From Klebsormidium nitens (Eukaryota > Streptophyta > Klebsormidiophyceae > Klebsormidiales > Klebsormidiaceae): a stretch of 64,000 nucleotides of DNA. Location: contig DF237428.1 in NCBI GenBank assembly GCA_000708835.1, forward strand, positions 1 to 64,000, in the 5' to 3' direction. Each line of letters opens with the position of its first letter. Within the stretch, counting starts at the first letter, position 1. The position numbers and the translations under genes are program-made. The notes below the pieces were generated by a model that was not told the origin of the DNA, made no database searches, and saw only the letters and a list, made by a program, of their open reading frames with translations. Below are positions 1 to 11,300 of this stretch, piece after piece.

Positions 1-843
1 AACGCTGACGTGGCGCTCACGTATTCTCGAGGCTATGCAGCACCGACAATCGGTTGCCTGACATGCATTGTTCTGGCCGCGCGTAAATACAGCAAGCAGA
101 GACGTTGGTAGCTGAATCTGTAATTACGCGCCTTTGATATATGTACATAAGAATGGTGATCCGACTCGATCATAATCACATTCATGCTACTGAGAGTGCC
201 TGCACTCTAATCTACAAAACATTTTAATCGCGATTGGAATTACATTCGTACTCCGTTCGAGGCCACGACAGGCCTAGTGGACTATGGCCTATATCAAAGC
301 TTGCCTACTTAGTATTGCTGTACGTCCTCTCTTCGCATGCTCAATTGAATGTACTATAGATGTCGGAAATTTGACTGTGCGCAATCATACGCGGGTCATT
401 CAATATCAATCTAGCCCGTGCATGACATGAGTGACCATTGTAGCAAGGTCAACATTGAACTTTGAAGGGCCCACAAATGCAATGATTTTGTGGTATTCAT
501 TAAGTTCTTCGATCACAGCCATGCGGCGCCGGGCCGGGAGTGGCCTTTTGCGGCCCGCCGGGCCGCCGCGCAGAATGGCGCAATCCAACCCTCGGTAGAA
601 GGAATGTTTTACACAGGCAGCAGACCTTTGCATTGGACGTAGAACAAACGCTGTCCGCTAATCTAAAGAGTCCAGTCGGGCACTACTGTTGCCAGATCCA
701 GCGGTCCAGATTGCAAGCGGTCCAAGTTCCACGCGCTTGCAACTTAGCTTTTACATACAACCGGTAATTTGCTACCTTTTTAATGCCACAGAATAAACAT
801 GGACTAGCGACGAACCTAGCGTTCTTAAAAACAGGCCGTCACA
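1..843. other. Left-end intergenic stretch, no gene recognised
   Basis: No reading frame here resembles a known family or continues with plausible splice sites. The only compositional oddity is a short, very GC-rich patch at about 520-590 inside otherwise balanced sequence. The stretch lies downstream of the GH28 gene's stop codon and presumably holds its 3' UTR and terminator, but no signal could be assigned. Confidence 0.5.
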
Positions 844-3800
844 TCAGGAAGTTTGAAACAAACTAATTATGCCTGAATCCCCTCTTGTTTCTCGATGTTT
901 CTCATAAGCGGAGGGCTGAGAGCTTGAAAAGCCGTCGAAAGTCACCTCCTTGACTGTCCCGGGCGTCATGTCTATCAGCATTCCCCAGTCGAGCTGGGGT
1001 TGTGAGCCCCACTCTATTCTCACAGATTTGAAACCTAACTGAGCGACATGCTCGGCAAATACCCCCACCGTTCGATGCGGCACTAGACCTCTATAGCCAG
1101 GCCGGTAGTCAAGCAAGCCGCCAGGGTATTGCGACCACTTTCCGATCTCAATCGAGATGTTCTCGAGCCGAAGCTGCTCAATCTCATGTCCTGCAAAGAC
1201 GAGCAAGCAATCTGCTGTTCCGTCTTCTTGTCTTCTTGTCTCGCAACAACGTGAGTGTCGAGACAGTCCCACTCTTTAGCAACATTGTTAAACAGCAGAC
1301 CGGAAAAGTCCATATTACTATTTGAAAAGTGTTTTCCAGAAAGTCGTTCTGCAAGGGGTTTGGGAAATGTCAAGGTCCGTGCCCGGGAAGTACCGACTTC
1401 CCCGGCTCAGCATCTGCGGTGCACGTCAGATCGAGGTCACGCAAAAGATGAGAGGGCGAGAAAACGAGTCTGGCTGCCCGGCTTACGAAGGCAAAATCTG
1501 CAGCTTACAATATCGAAGACTTTCAAGTTACCAGAGCGCTTTCTCAGACAAGCACGTGCCCTGCAGACCTGGACCCTTTCTCTAACTGAAGCCCCAACAA
1601 TCACAAGCCTGCGTCCTTCTTTTCCGTTCATCGCCTTTCCGGTCAGAGAACGAATCGTTCTGGGTTGAAACTGCATTTAGAAACCGGCTCTCCTGACTTA
1701 CCAGGACACCCCGCGATGACGATCCCATTCTCCGACCGCGCCGTCACGTTGGTCACCGTCACGTTGCGCAGCGCTCCCCGCACCGTCGTCTCCCGCCGCG
1801 GCACGCTCGTGATGTAAATGGGCTCCGCGCGGCCCCACCAGGAGGGGTCGTAGTAGCGCGTCGAGATGCTGACGTTGACGAAGCTGACGTCAGAGACGTT
1901 TCCTGGAATGAAGTGACAGGTAGAATCAGGGCCAAATTCAAAACATTGAGGACAATTGAGCTGCACAAGTTTTTAAGAAGCTGTGGAAGAACAAAATTGC
2001 TTCAACCGGCTATTACGGAGGCAAAGAACGTCTGTTCGAGACCTCTGGTTCGAGGTGAGGAACACGTTCTTGCAGTAAATCATATGCATGTAAGTATACT
2101 TGAGGGAGCCAGAGAAACACCACTGTCTTGCCTCTGGTCGCCGATTGTCTTGCCCAACCAACTTTTTGCGGCGACTTCCGAGCACGAACATTCACGCTAA
2201 ATCTGGCGCCAGAAGACTACGTGGTTGTACCGCCCCCTCTTAACCCCTCCAGAGCAATAAACGGATCTAGTCGCAAAGACGACACGCTCTGGAAACAAGT
2301 AGTGGTTCATGTTCAGAAGAATGAGGTTAAGCGGGACGAAGGATCAATTACCTGCGTCCCTTGCTTGGATGGCGATGCCCCGGTGCGACGCCACGATCGT
2401 CATGTTGACGAAGGACAGGTTCGCCATATCGTATCGAACTTCGCTGCCGATCTTCACTGCGCTCGACTTGCTCCGGATCCTGAGCGCACAGTGCATGTGC
2501 GTACATTTTAACTTCGGTGTGAAGCAGAGAGTAACAATTCGCATTTGACTCCCCTCGATGAAAGGTTGGATGCACCGTAGAGTGCGTTGGGGAGGATCAA
2601 CCCAAGTCAGGGGAAAACGTCGAGAAAAGTGATTGCGGCACCAACAGCTTTGAAGACAGGACTGCAATTGAGGAGAGCTGATGTTTGACGGGCTCGATTA
2701 ACAAGCAGCGCCAGCTGCGGATTGACAGTCAAACCAATCTTGCTGCTGTTTGGTTGGCACGCGCCATCTTCCAAAATCAGAAGTTTTTCCTTACACGATT
2801 GCTCGACGAACTCGCTGATCGAACGGCCCGAAACCATGTACCACACTTGATCAGCGCCTGAAAGATGAGTAGATTTCGAGCCCCTTCAAGATACAAAGCT
2901 CACCAGCAGTTCGAGGCCGATAGATTGAAGGTCGGCCCGGCTTTCGTCTTGGCACAGACGCCGTCGTCTCCCGTGCTGATGTGACACCCCTCCACGACCG
3001 TGTTGTTGCTCCCGTCGACGTCGATCGCATCGTTGTTGGGGATGTTGAAGTCGCCGTAGATGGTGACGTTGCGGACCGTCGTCGTGTCGCAGCGCACAAT
3101 ATGAAGGCTGCGATGCAAAGCTTATCTGATCTTCTTGACCCTTTCTTTCATGTGGAGGTGTTTCTTGTCGTTTCTACTTGTGGAAAGGCAACTTTGCTTG
3201 ATTGCGTTTTCTTGATCAAGATTGTCTTCAAAGCTCTTTGTCAAAATTTCCGTCAAAGAGCAATTCGTTTTTTGATTATTCTCGACTGTGAGGACAAACA
3301 AGATTACCAGCACCAGATTACGAACGGGGCCAGCTTGGTGACTGGATGTAAGATGAGTACTTGGATGCGTGAAAGTCATCAAGCCAGAAGGGCCAGGAAC
3401 GGATGTAAAAGAAGGAAGGGAATCATTGCCTTGACAAACAGACAATCCTGAAGAAAGACAATACGAAGACAGCTGACTCGATTCGCAACCAGGTACTAGG
3501 TCTTTGAGTCGACTTTTGAGAAAGGTTGGAATTCGTAGCAATTGCCAAATGCAAGAGTATCTCATAGGGGAAAAGGCGAAAGTATCTTATCAGAGAAAGG
3601 GATGAAATGGTGCAACACAAATCCTGCAGAAAACAACCGACGCATTCGACTATCTTGGAGATGCAAAACGCCCTCGCATTCCGGAGTGACTTGCGTAGAA
3701 CCGAACGGTTGTCTAAGTCTACAATTTGGCTCATATTTGAACGAATACCAGTTTAGTAGGCTCGGTCTTAGCAGACACGAAAGGTAAGCTCACCACCAGA

Positions 3801-5199
3801 AGGCAGGCTCAGTCAAATGCACGTCCTTCACCGTCACATTTGCGCAGTCAATAAAGCCAACTAGGCGTGGCCGGCACTGCTCTTGGTCTTCTTCGTTGCA
3901 GTTGTCACTCCTCCGGTTCCAGCTCAGCATTACATTCTGAGAAACAAAGAAGGGCGATCGATTGAGCCATGGGGTTTCTTGAAAGATCTTAGCAGAACGA
4001 TGACTTGTTTTGGACTCTAGATTTGTAAGCTGATGAAGGCTGATGATTCCTTGTTGCGTTCCTCACCGTCAAATGATATGCTCAACGCTTGATTGATGAC
4101 GCCAGACCCAACGAGTCTCATTCTCCCAAAGTACCTTCTTGCTATCATTGTTTACCCTCACCTTCTCTTCCCTGTACTCCAGGACAAAGCTGTGCGCCTG
4201 GCCGTTGATCTCCCCAGGCCCCGTTATGGACACGTTGCTTGCATTCCTGGCGGCAATCACGTACCACAGCTCTCGCTCAGAGGGGTGGTAGTCCTCGCGC
4301 TGCGTGCCCCCCACTATGACAGCCTCCTCCTGCAGACATCAATAGTATCTTTTTAGCATGTTGAGACTTTCGTCAGTTTCCTGCAGTTGTTCGAAACGAT
4401 TGCCCCTCTTTTGTGATTTTGGACATTTTTGGATTTGAGTTTGAAACTTCAAAATTTCTGCACTTCAAAACAGTAATAGGGGCTGTGGCCTTACAGGAAA
4501 GTCCTCGTCCACATGTGCAATAAGTTAAGTTGTTTCATCGAATGGAAGACCGTTCACTAAACATGAGGCAGATTGAGAGACAGATGAAGTCTTGATGGCA
4601 CATAGACACACTTTCATTGCTTGCAGACTGCAATCTGGGGGGGTAATATGAGGAAGCTCCTGCTATACCACCAGACTCCAATCAATGAAGCATCTATGAG
4701 GTCTATATCCACATCGGTTGTAACGCCAGCCTTCAGAGAAGTAGAACGTTGTTAGCTTGAAGGCGCTGGTTCGTTCGCTACCATCCAACGTGTCGCTGGC
4801 TGGTATTCCGTCCATTACAACAGCTTCCAGCTGTAAGCATTAGAAATCGAGCACACAATTCTCGCTCAAGGTACATCAGGGTGCCTCCGCCACACGCACC
4901 TCAAGATGCAGCTCGATGTTGGACTTCAGCCACAGAGTGCCAGTCAAAATCTTCATTCCAGAGGGAATGACCAGCCGCCCCCCTCCGCTCTCGAAGCACG
5001 CATCGATTGCTGCTTGCATCGGTAGCGTATCGTAAGACTTCCCATTGCCAACCACCCCAAAATCTTCCACCGAGCAATCGGCACCACTCTTGAGCTGCTG
5101 AAAAGACTGACCAGAAAAGTGAGAAGCGGTGCAGACGATTTGAGCTGAGCTTAGCAATGCAAGAAGTGCTAAGACGACAGCCTGACTTGTGAACTGCAT
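844..5199 (-). CDS. Secreted GH28-family (polygalacturonase-like, pectin-lyase fold) protein
   Basis: Eight-exon model (minus): 5199-4900, 4329-4162, 3936-3794, 3107-2904, 2479-2352, 1902-1702, 1190-844, where the first seven ranges listed are all the exons I can define (seven exons). All junctions are GT-AG and keep phase, giving about 496 aa. The N-terminus is a clear signal peptide (hydrophobic residues about 7-24), so the product is probably secreted to the wall. It is followed by DFGVVGNG, the usual start of GH28 beta-helix proteins. Exon 4 carries NNDAIDVDGSNN and STGDDGVCAKT, with the Asp pair at about residues 251-252; these are the GH28 catalytic-aspartate blocks. Further blocks are SSAVKIGSE, the SHRG turn, and RYYDPSWWGRAEPIYIT. 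These match the plant pectin-lyase-like subgroup I recall as At3g57790-like better than classical endo-polygalacturonases. The canonical GHG and RIK motifs are replaced, so substrate and activity are uncertain. Likely role: pectic polysaccharide modification. Confidence 0.85.
4785..4832 (-). repeat. Possible decayed echo of GH28 exon 2 start
   Basis: Inside intron 1, a stretch reading LEAVVMDG after a good AG resembles the start of exon 2 (EEAVIVGG) about 480 bp downstream in the transcript. Using it as an exon gives no family-like continuation, whereas joining exon 1 directly to exon 2 restores the GH28 alignment. It is therefore read as a decayed duplicate or chance similarity. Confidence 0.3.
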
Positions 5200-6760
5200 G
5201 GTTGTTGAAAGGAAGTTTGTGGAGGAGCAATGGGACTATTACAGGAGAATTGAGAGGAAAACTTAGAAAATGTCAACCTCTACTCTGATGACAATGTGCT
5301 CCCCCCACAACTTCCCCATGCAATTGGTCCTCCTGCATGCTGACATCTGCTTGATCTGCTCTTCTTGCATACTTAAATGCGTATTTTGTGTTGGTATATT
5401 CTGGGCCGGTGTTGAGGCCTTAATGAAAATGCATGGGGCTGACGTCGACTTTTTCGAAACACACCCAGAGGATAAGTTCCCAGCCAAAGTTCGATCAGCT
5501 GAGGGAATAAAATCGGCGATTATTTTGACCACGTATAACCTGGCATGTTGAAAGAAGCGAACGCACTGCAACCAAGGTGACCACAATTCAGGATTGTATT
5601 ATTTGTGCAGCTGGGTTTTGTGAAAGCTGGGTTTGGGAGAAAGGTCGCTCGGCAAGGCCGCCTGTCCCAGGCCCTGTGTGTTTTCTTCTCGTAGAGCTTG
5701 CACTATAGCTGACGGTCGCACCTCTTGTAGACCTTGCGAACGTGTCGGCGAACACGTTGAACCAGTGCGCAGGAGAGTTTGGCTGGTGGCAGCTTGTACC
5801 ACCACATCTACATACTTTTTGTGAGGGCAGAAGGTGAGTTCGCATTCTTTGGCCCTCATTCTGGTCCAGCCACTCTTCCAACTTTTCATAATGTCACGAA
5901 AGTTTTTGCAAGCGGATGGAGTCTTCTTCTGATTGATAAACTGATGTAGGCGCGGTGCAACATAAACATCCTCTCTGAGTCGCTCTCTTCCACGCCAGGT
6001 TGAAAGAGGAAGCAGTGCTCGGGCATCTGGCACTTGGAAAGAATCTCCAAATAATCATGATTGCATGTCAATCTCCAGCATAATCACAGCCACGTGACAG
6101 GCGCTTCTAGAAGTTTATGAGGAGGATCCAAAGATGGTGGTGCTTTTGCATTCTCTTATGCTTAGTCATGTGAGGCCACAATTCGTTCATCAGTGTGCCC
6201 TCCATATGGCAAGTGATGGACGGGGGCTAGAGGGTCTGACGCTCACATATGGTGGATCTGAACCACTGCAGCCAAACGAGGCAGTAAAATTATTAAAAAG
6301 TTGCTGAATGCAGGCTGCACGGGTTTGTAAACCACCACTCTTTGTCATCGTCAATGCCCTTCTCGAATTAGTAAGGACGCTTTGGCTGACATGCTGAAGG
6401 GAATGTTAATCTGGTGCAAAACTTGTTTCTGAACACCGATATAACATAGTCTCTGCTTCCTGAGGTCTATCAGATCACATGACTCTGATTGTGAGATCTG
6501 TATGGATCGTCGATGCCTCAAAACTTTGGGCGTTCCTTGTGGATCCATGATCAACTACTTCAATCTCAAGCGGGCTTGTCAGGAGGAAACTGTGCCTCTC
6601 ATTCTAATTGCTTGACAAGTTGGACTGTTCAAGAGACAGCCCTGGTTCTTTAAGGAGCCCCTCCTTTTAACTGACATCCCGCTCTCGGACTTTTCTTGGC
6701 AGGTAATCCAAACAACAGTGTAGAACCCACACTCAATAGCTCCATCATTCAGTACGCTCC
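5200..6760. other. Divergent intergenic region between GH28 and FMC1 genes
   Basis: The two flanking genes start away from each other, so this 1.56 kb must hold both promoters. I see no convincing coding exon, repeat or RNA gene. Short open frames on both strands lack family resemblance and splice continuity. Confidence 0.5.
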
Positions 6761-7517
6761 ATGGCGGCAAGGGCCGCCTACCGGCACATCCTCCGCACAG
6801 TTGATTCTCACATCACAAGTGTGAATAACAACCAGCAATGGAAGGACCACATACGCACACTATTCCGCGCGGGCGCCTCTGAGCCCAACGCCACGGAGGC
6901 AGCCAAGAAGATCGAACTGGCAGAGGACTATGCGTTTCTGGTGGAGAGTGTGCGACTCCAGAAGGTGAGTGGGCTTTAGCCTACTGCACCGGTGGCAAGA
7001 CGAGAAATGAAACATTCTTTCTTGATCTGGATGGCAAGGAGCAAGGTTCTTGTCAGGATTTGGAAATCCTGCCACACTTTGTCCCCTTTGAGCATGTTAG
7101 CGGACACGCGGGTGGATCTGGTCGCTTGCCGCCTAAACAAAAGATGCCCTCCTGACCGAAATCGGCTTCTGAAACGGTTCTCTGTGTCCTCCGTGGACTG
7201 GCTTCCTCTGGGCGTCTCACCGTTTCTATACGTACACATGACGTTCTTCAAGGAAATCCAGCTTCTCTCGTCCAGGTTCCTTTGTTGTGACGGCACGATC
7301 TGCGAGGTGTGGTTGTGCACTGTGGAAATGTTTTTTTGCGAAGTTTAAAATGCATCATCGCTCACATCCGTGTGAAAAATGTTCCTTCAATCTGCAGGAT
7401 CTGCTGATGTCTTACAACATCAGCACCGCAAGGGACGACAAAAATCGGTTAGCTCAATCCGCAGCTAGGGTCGGGCTTCAGTTGCCAGACTTGACTCCCA
7501 GGCACACACCAGGTTGA
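6761..7517 (+). CDS. FMC1: FMC1-like mitochondrial LYR-family protein (ATP synthase assembly)
   Basis: Two exons, 6761-6964 and 7398-7517, joined by a GTGAGT...TGCAG intron in phase 0, encode 107 aa. The protein is small, helical and basic at its start. The C-terminal exon reads DLLMSYNI, then SAARVGLQLPDL, which corresponds to the SAGLVGLKLP-type ending of human FMC1 and plant homologues. FMC1 proteins act in the mitochondrial matrix in assembly or stability of the F1-ATPase at the Atp12 chaperone step; that role is known from yeast and inferred here. The length fits the family (about 100-115 aa). The start is the first in-frame ATG of the alignable region. It has its own divergent promoter next to the GH28 gene and no functional neighbours. 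Confidence 0.8.
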
Positions 7518-8368
7518 GAAGCTTTTGCTAGAAGCTTATAGATTTCTTATTTGCTATGAAGCGAGATTAATTCACTACTTGCACGCTGGACCACATGGTA
7601 GGTCCTTAACCGACGGGTCTAACTTAGTCCAATCAGCAGAGGTCCGAATGTTTGTTGCTGACTCACACGCGCGCATGTGATGTAAGTGGGAGTTGGAACG
7701 TCGCATTTGTCGAATGCAAGGTCACTACTCTAGGAAAGGCAGCCTTCGCTCTGAAGAGTCAGCAATTCAATGCTTCAGGGCACCTATAATCGGCAGGCCG
7801 CATATAGGAACGCGGAGACAAACGACGGTGTCATATGGGGCCGCCAAATGAATTATTAGACGCTTCCGTCGAATCAGGCTATGCACGTATTACCTGTACG
7901 TGGCACTGACACTGACATACCGCCCATTGAAATTGCTTTCAGCGAAAATCGATCATCGAGATCAGAGACCACGTTCATTCAATCTAGCCGCCGCGCCGGT
8001 AGCTAACCTAGGCAGCACATGAGATCTCGGGCTTCATGCCTTAGCTAGGCGCGTTTGCGCGCAAGACCACATCACTCAACTGCTCGGTACACATGCCCTA
8101 GATCTGGCGGCCGACCAATGATCGCCAACATATACCTTTTTTCAAAGAGGGCTGAACTTATTGCACGAGCCTTCTGGCCCGATCCATACATGCAAGGATC
8201 AGACCAATTCCTGACGAGATTTTGCGACGGTCGCATCAAGCCTGCATCGACAGAAGCCTCCTCGCATCTGAGACCGTCACACGGTTGGCAGTGCTGTGTA
8301 GGAAGCGCGAGCTTCGGTCGGCTTATGATCTCTGCCTCCACCACTTCCTCAGCCGCTCTGCAACTTTC
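7518..8368. other. Convergent intergenic region, FMC1 and NFXL2 3' ends
   Basis: This 850 bp lies between two stop codons facing each other and should hold both 3' UTRs and polyadenylation sites. No further gene, repeat or RNA is visible. Open frames at 8055-8384 are antisense to, or just beyond, the NFXL2 3' end and have no family features. Confidence 0.5.
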
Positions 8369-11300
8369 TCATAGATCGTTGTAGTAGTACTGTGGAGGTC
8401 GTCGACGCTTTGCGGGCGGTGTCGTCTTCATGTATTGGTCCATTCGAGCCAGTAGCTTGACACAGACGTACACAACAATGATGGCTATCAAAAGATAGAG
8501 CGCCCACAACGATGCGCGTACCAGCAGCTTCGCGTTGTCCTCCGAAAAGAGATTCTGCAACTAGGTGAGAAACATTACGGTCAGTACAGCGCGGTAAGGA
8601 ACACTGCTTCAATACACTCTGGGAATTGAAATAGCCCAGAAGGTTCAGGCTTCCAGGGGGTCATCAGGTTTCCAAAGCAAGCAACGACTCCGAACTTCGA
8701 CATAGACGATGCACAACGAGAAATTCAAAAGGTTTCTACGCTTTTGCTTGCTCCAGGCCCGTAGTATACACATCAGCTTTCTACCGCCCAACTCGATCTA
8801 CTGTCGCAGAGCAGCCTTCCTGAGGTCAAAGCTTAAATCTAGCCAACGATATTGAACCGGTCACTCACCCGCTGTTCCTGCGCTTCATCCCGCCTCCGCC
8901 CCCTTTTCCGACCTCGCGGGCGCTCCTCTACCGCATTTCTCGGGGACTGCTCCTCTCGAGGCTCGTCGTTCACTTTCTTAGCCGCCGCTGCGTCCGCCGC
9001 TTTCTTCTGCTCCGCAAGTTTTCTGCATTCTTTGTCGCACGAGAGGAGCTCGAGCGTCTGGTTTCCGGACTTTGCCTGGGCTGCTCGGACGTCCGTACAG
9101 GGCCAATCCTTCTTTTGCCGGCGGCAAGGACACCGAACGTTTGTCTGCAATTGGAAAAGAGTGACCTTTTCTTCGGCGCGAATGTTTCTTTGGTGGATTC
9201 TGAAAGATTTGCACTCTCAAATCCACCTCTCCTCAAGCGCAGTCATTCATGAAGGCGGTCAATAGGGTTTTGAGAAAGTAGGGGGCTTTGATTGCAACGT
9301 TGTCCGGCAGATCCTAGGGAGAGTTTGTAGGGGTAGCGACCAGGAATACGACCTTTCGAAATCAACAAGAAACTTAAGAAGCGACACTACTAATGTTCGA
9401 CCGAGACCCCCTGAACCAACCGGTTCCAACACCCCCGTAAGCTCGTAACAAATCTGAAAAACCTCCCGAAAACCCCAGATCCGAGTTTAACCGATTCTTA
9501 CCTTCTTGCGGCACTGCTCCGGGTGTGGACACGCCCCCGCGTGACACACCTCCTGACACGTGTGCGCGCACAGCGGCAGCTTGCGGTCGCACTTGTTCCC
9601 GCACGAGAGCAGCTTCTCCCACTCCCCGGTTCCCCCCCTTTCCGCAGCCGCCAACTCTCGACACTCAATGGCTAAAGCAACCCCCGCCTCGCAATGACAT
9701 TTTCGACGGATGAGTTTCGTACAGGGGGGGCAGGGGCCCGGGTGGCATCCCCGGGGGCAGGCGTGAATGCAGGGGGGGGTGGGCGGCTTGGAACATTTGC
9801 GCGCGCACTGCTCGCAAGGTTCCGGGGGGGGCATGTCGAGGGTATTCGCAGCAGCGGCCAGCCCCCCGTTTGGAGTGGTCGCGTCCTCTTCCGTTTCGTG
9901 GGGCAAAGCGCCATTGCCTTTGCCCCCCGGCCGCGAATCAAGGGAGTGCTCCTGCGAAGCCGACTCAGCACCGCCCGCATCAGCGACGTCACCTCCGCCG
10001 TTCTGAACGGACGCTGACGTCATCACAACGTGGCACACCTTCTCGCACGTGTGGTTCCCGCACGCGAGCGCAGTCCCGCAGGGTTCGCCGCAAGAGAACG
10101 GCGCCGCGGCGCTGCAGGCGACCAGCTTGTGTGAATGCGCCCCGAGGCAGGGGATGGACACCGGCTCCTGGCAAGGTGGGCAGGGGGATCCCTCCGGGGA
10201 CTTCTCTTGCTCGAGGACTTTCTTTTGCTTCTTGGTGTGGCGGAGGGCGTAGACTGGGCCAGGCGGAGGGTGCGGCCCGTGGCACCTGCAAAACGTGACG
10301 GGTATGTGCTCTGTAAACTTATGTTCACCAGAGAGCGCTTCCAAAAAGAAGATCCAAAAGCTCTCAACAGAGAAGGGGTTGAAGAAATGGTTTGTCTTTA
10401 CGGTAGCAAGACGTGATGCAAAGAGCGGTCCGTCCAAACCCTCTCCGCACGCGTCCCTTGCGGCCATATTATGGAACGTCAAAATAAAGCTTTGAAGACC
10501 AAATGATCGTCTCTGCAAAGAAATGAAGTAATGCTTCAATCCAAGGGATTGATTGGGCGATAAGTATCAACCATATTCACTTCACAATCGGACGCTTCAA
10601 ACCACCCGGTCTGACGATACCACCGCTTGGAGCTACCTAGTCTACGGAAACGGACGCCGTAATCCGATCGCGGAAAGTGATTGAACACCTCGGGTTTGAG
10701 TTCTAAACGTTATCATTTGGGTTGCAAAAGCGCCGTCCAGCTATCCCGTCGCTTACCTCTTTGGGCACGCGTGTCCGCAGCCCAGGTCTTCCTGGCAGAC
10801 CATGTTGCACGGCGGACAATTGCCGTAGTGGCACCGGTGAAGCGGCACTTCGGCGGAGTGACGGCAGCGGCGGGGAATGGGGCACGGTTTGCTGCACCGG
10901 GGGGGCTTCACTTGGCTCTCCGTTCCGCAGGGGACCTAGGGACAACAGACCGGGGTTTGAGGCGGGGCGGGCCTTCAACACCGAAAGTTGAGCAGACAGG
11001 AGCAGAGAAGTGAGTTTGTAAGATTGCATGACATTGAACTGACAGAAAGCAAGTTGGGAAAAAGCGAGGCGACGGAAGCGACGATAAGGCCACCGTTTGC
11101 CTCACTTGGCCCTCCGTTCCGCAGGGGACCATGGACAACAGACGGGAGGTTAGGTGGAGCGGGGTTTCAACTACACTCAACACAAACCAGGTCGGAAAAT
11201 AGTGACGAAGCGACGAGGCAAGAACGAAGCAACGATGCGGCGCGCTTTCACGTACCGGGAAGGCTATACCTTTGCCTCGATTCTGCACCGCAACTAGAAA

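Noticed and set aside
9870-10298. Long plus-strand open frames opposite NFXL2 exon 8
   Set aside because: They are shadow frames produced by the GC-rich zinc-finger exon; the minus strand carries the family-specific cysteine spacing.
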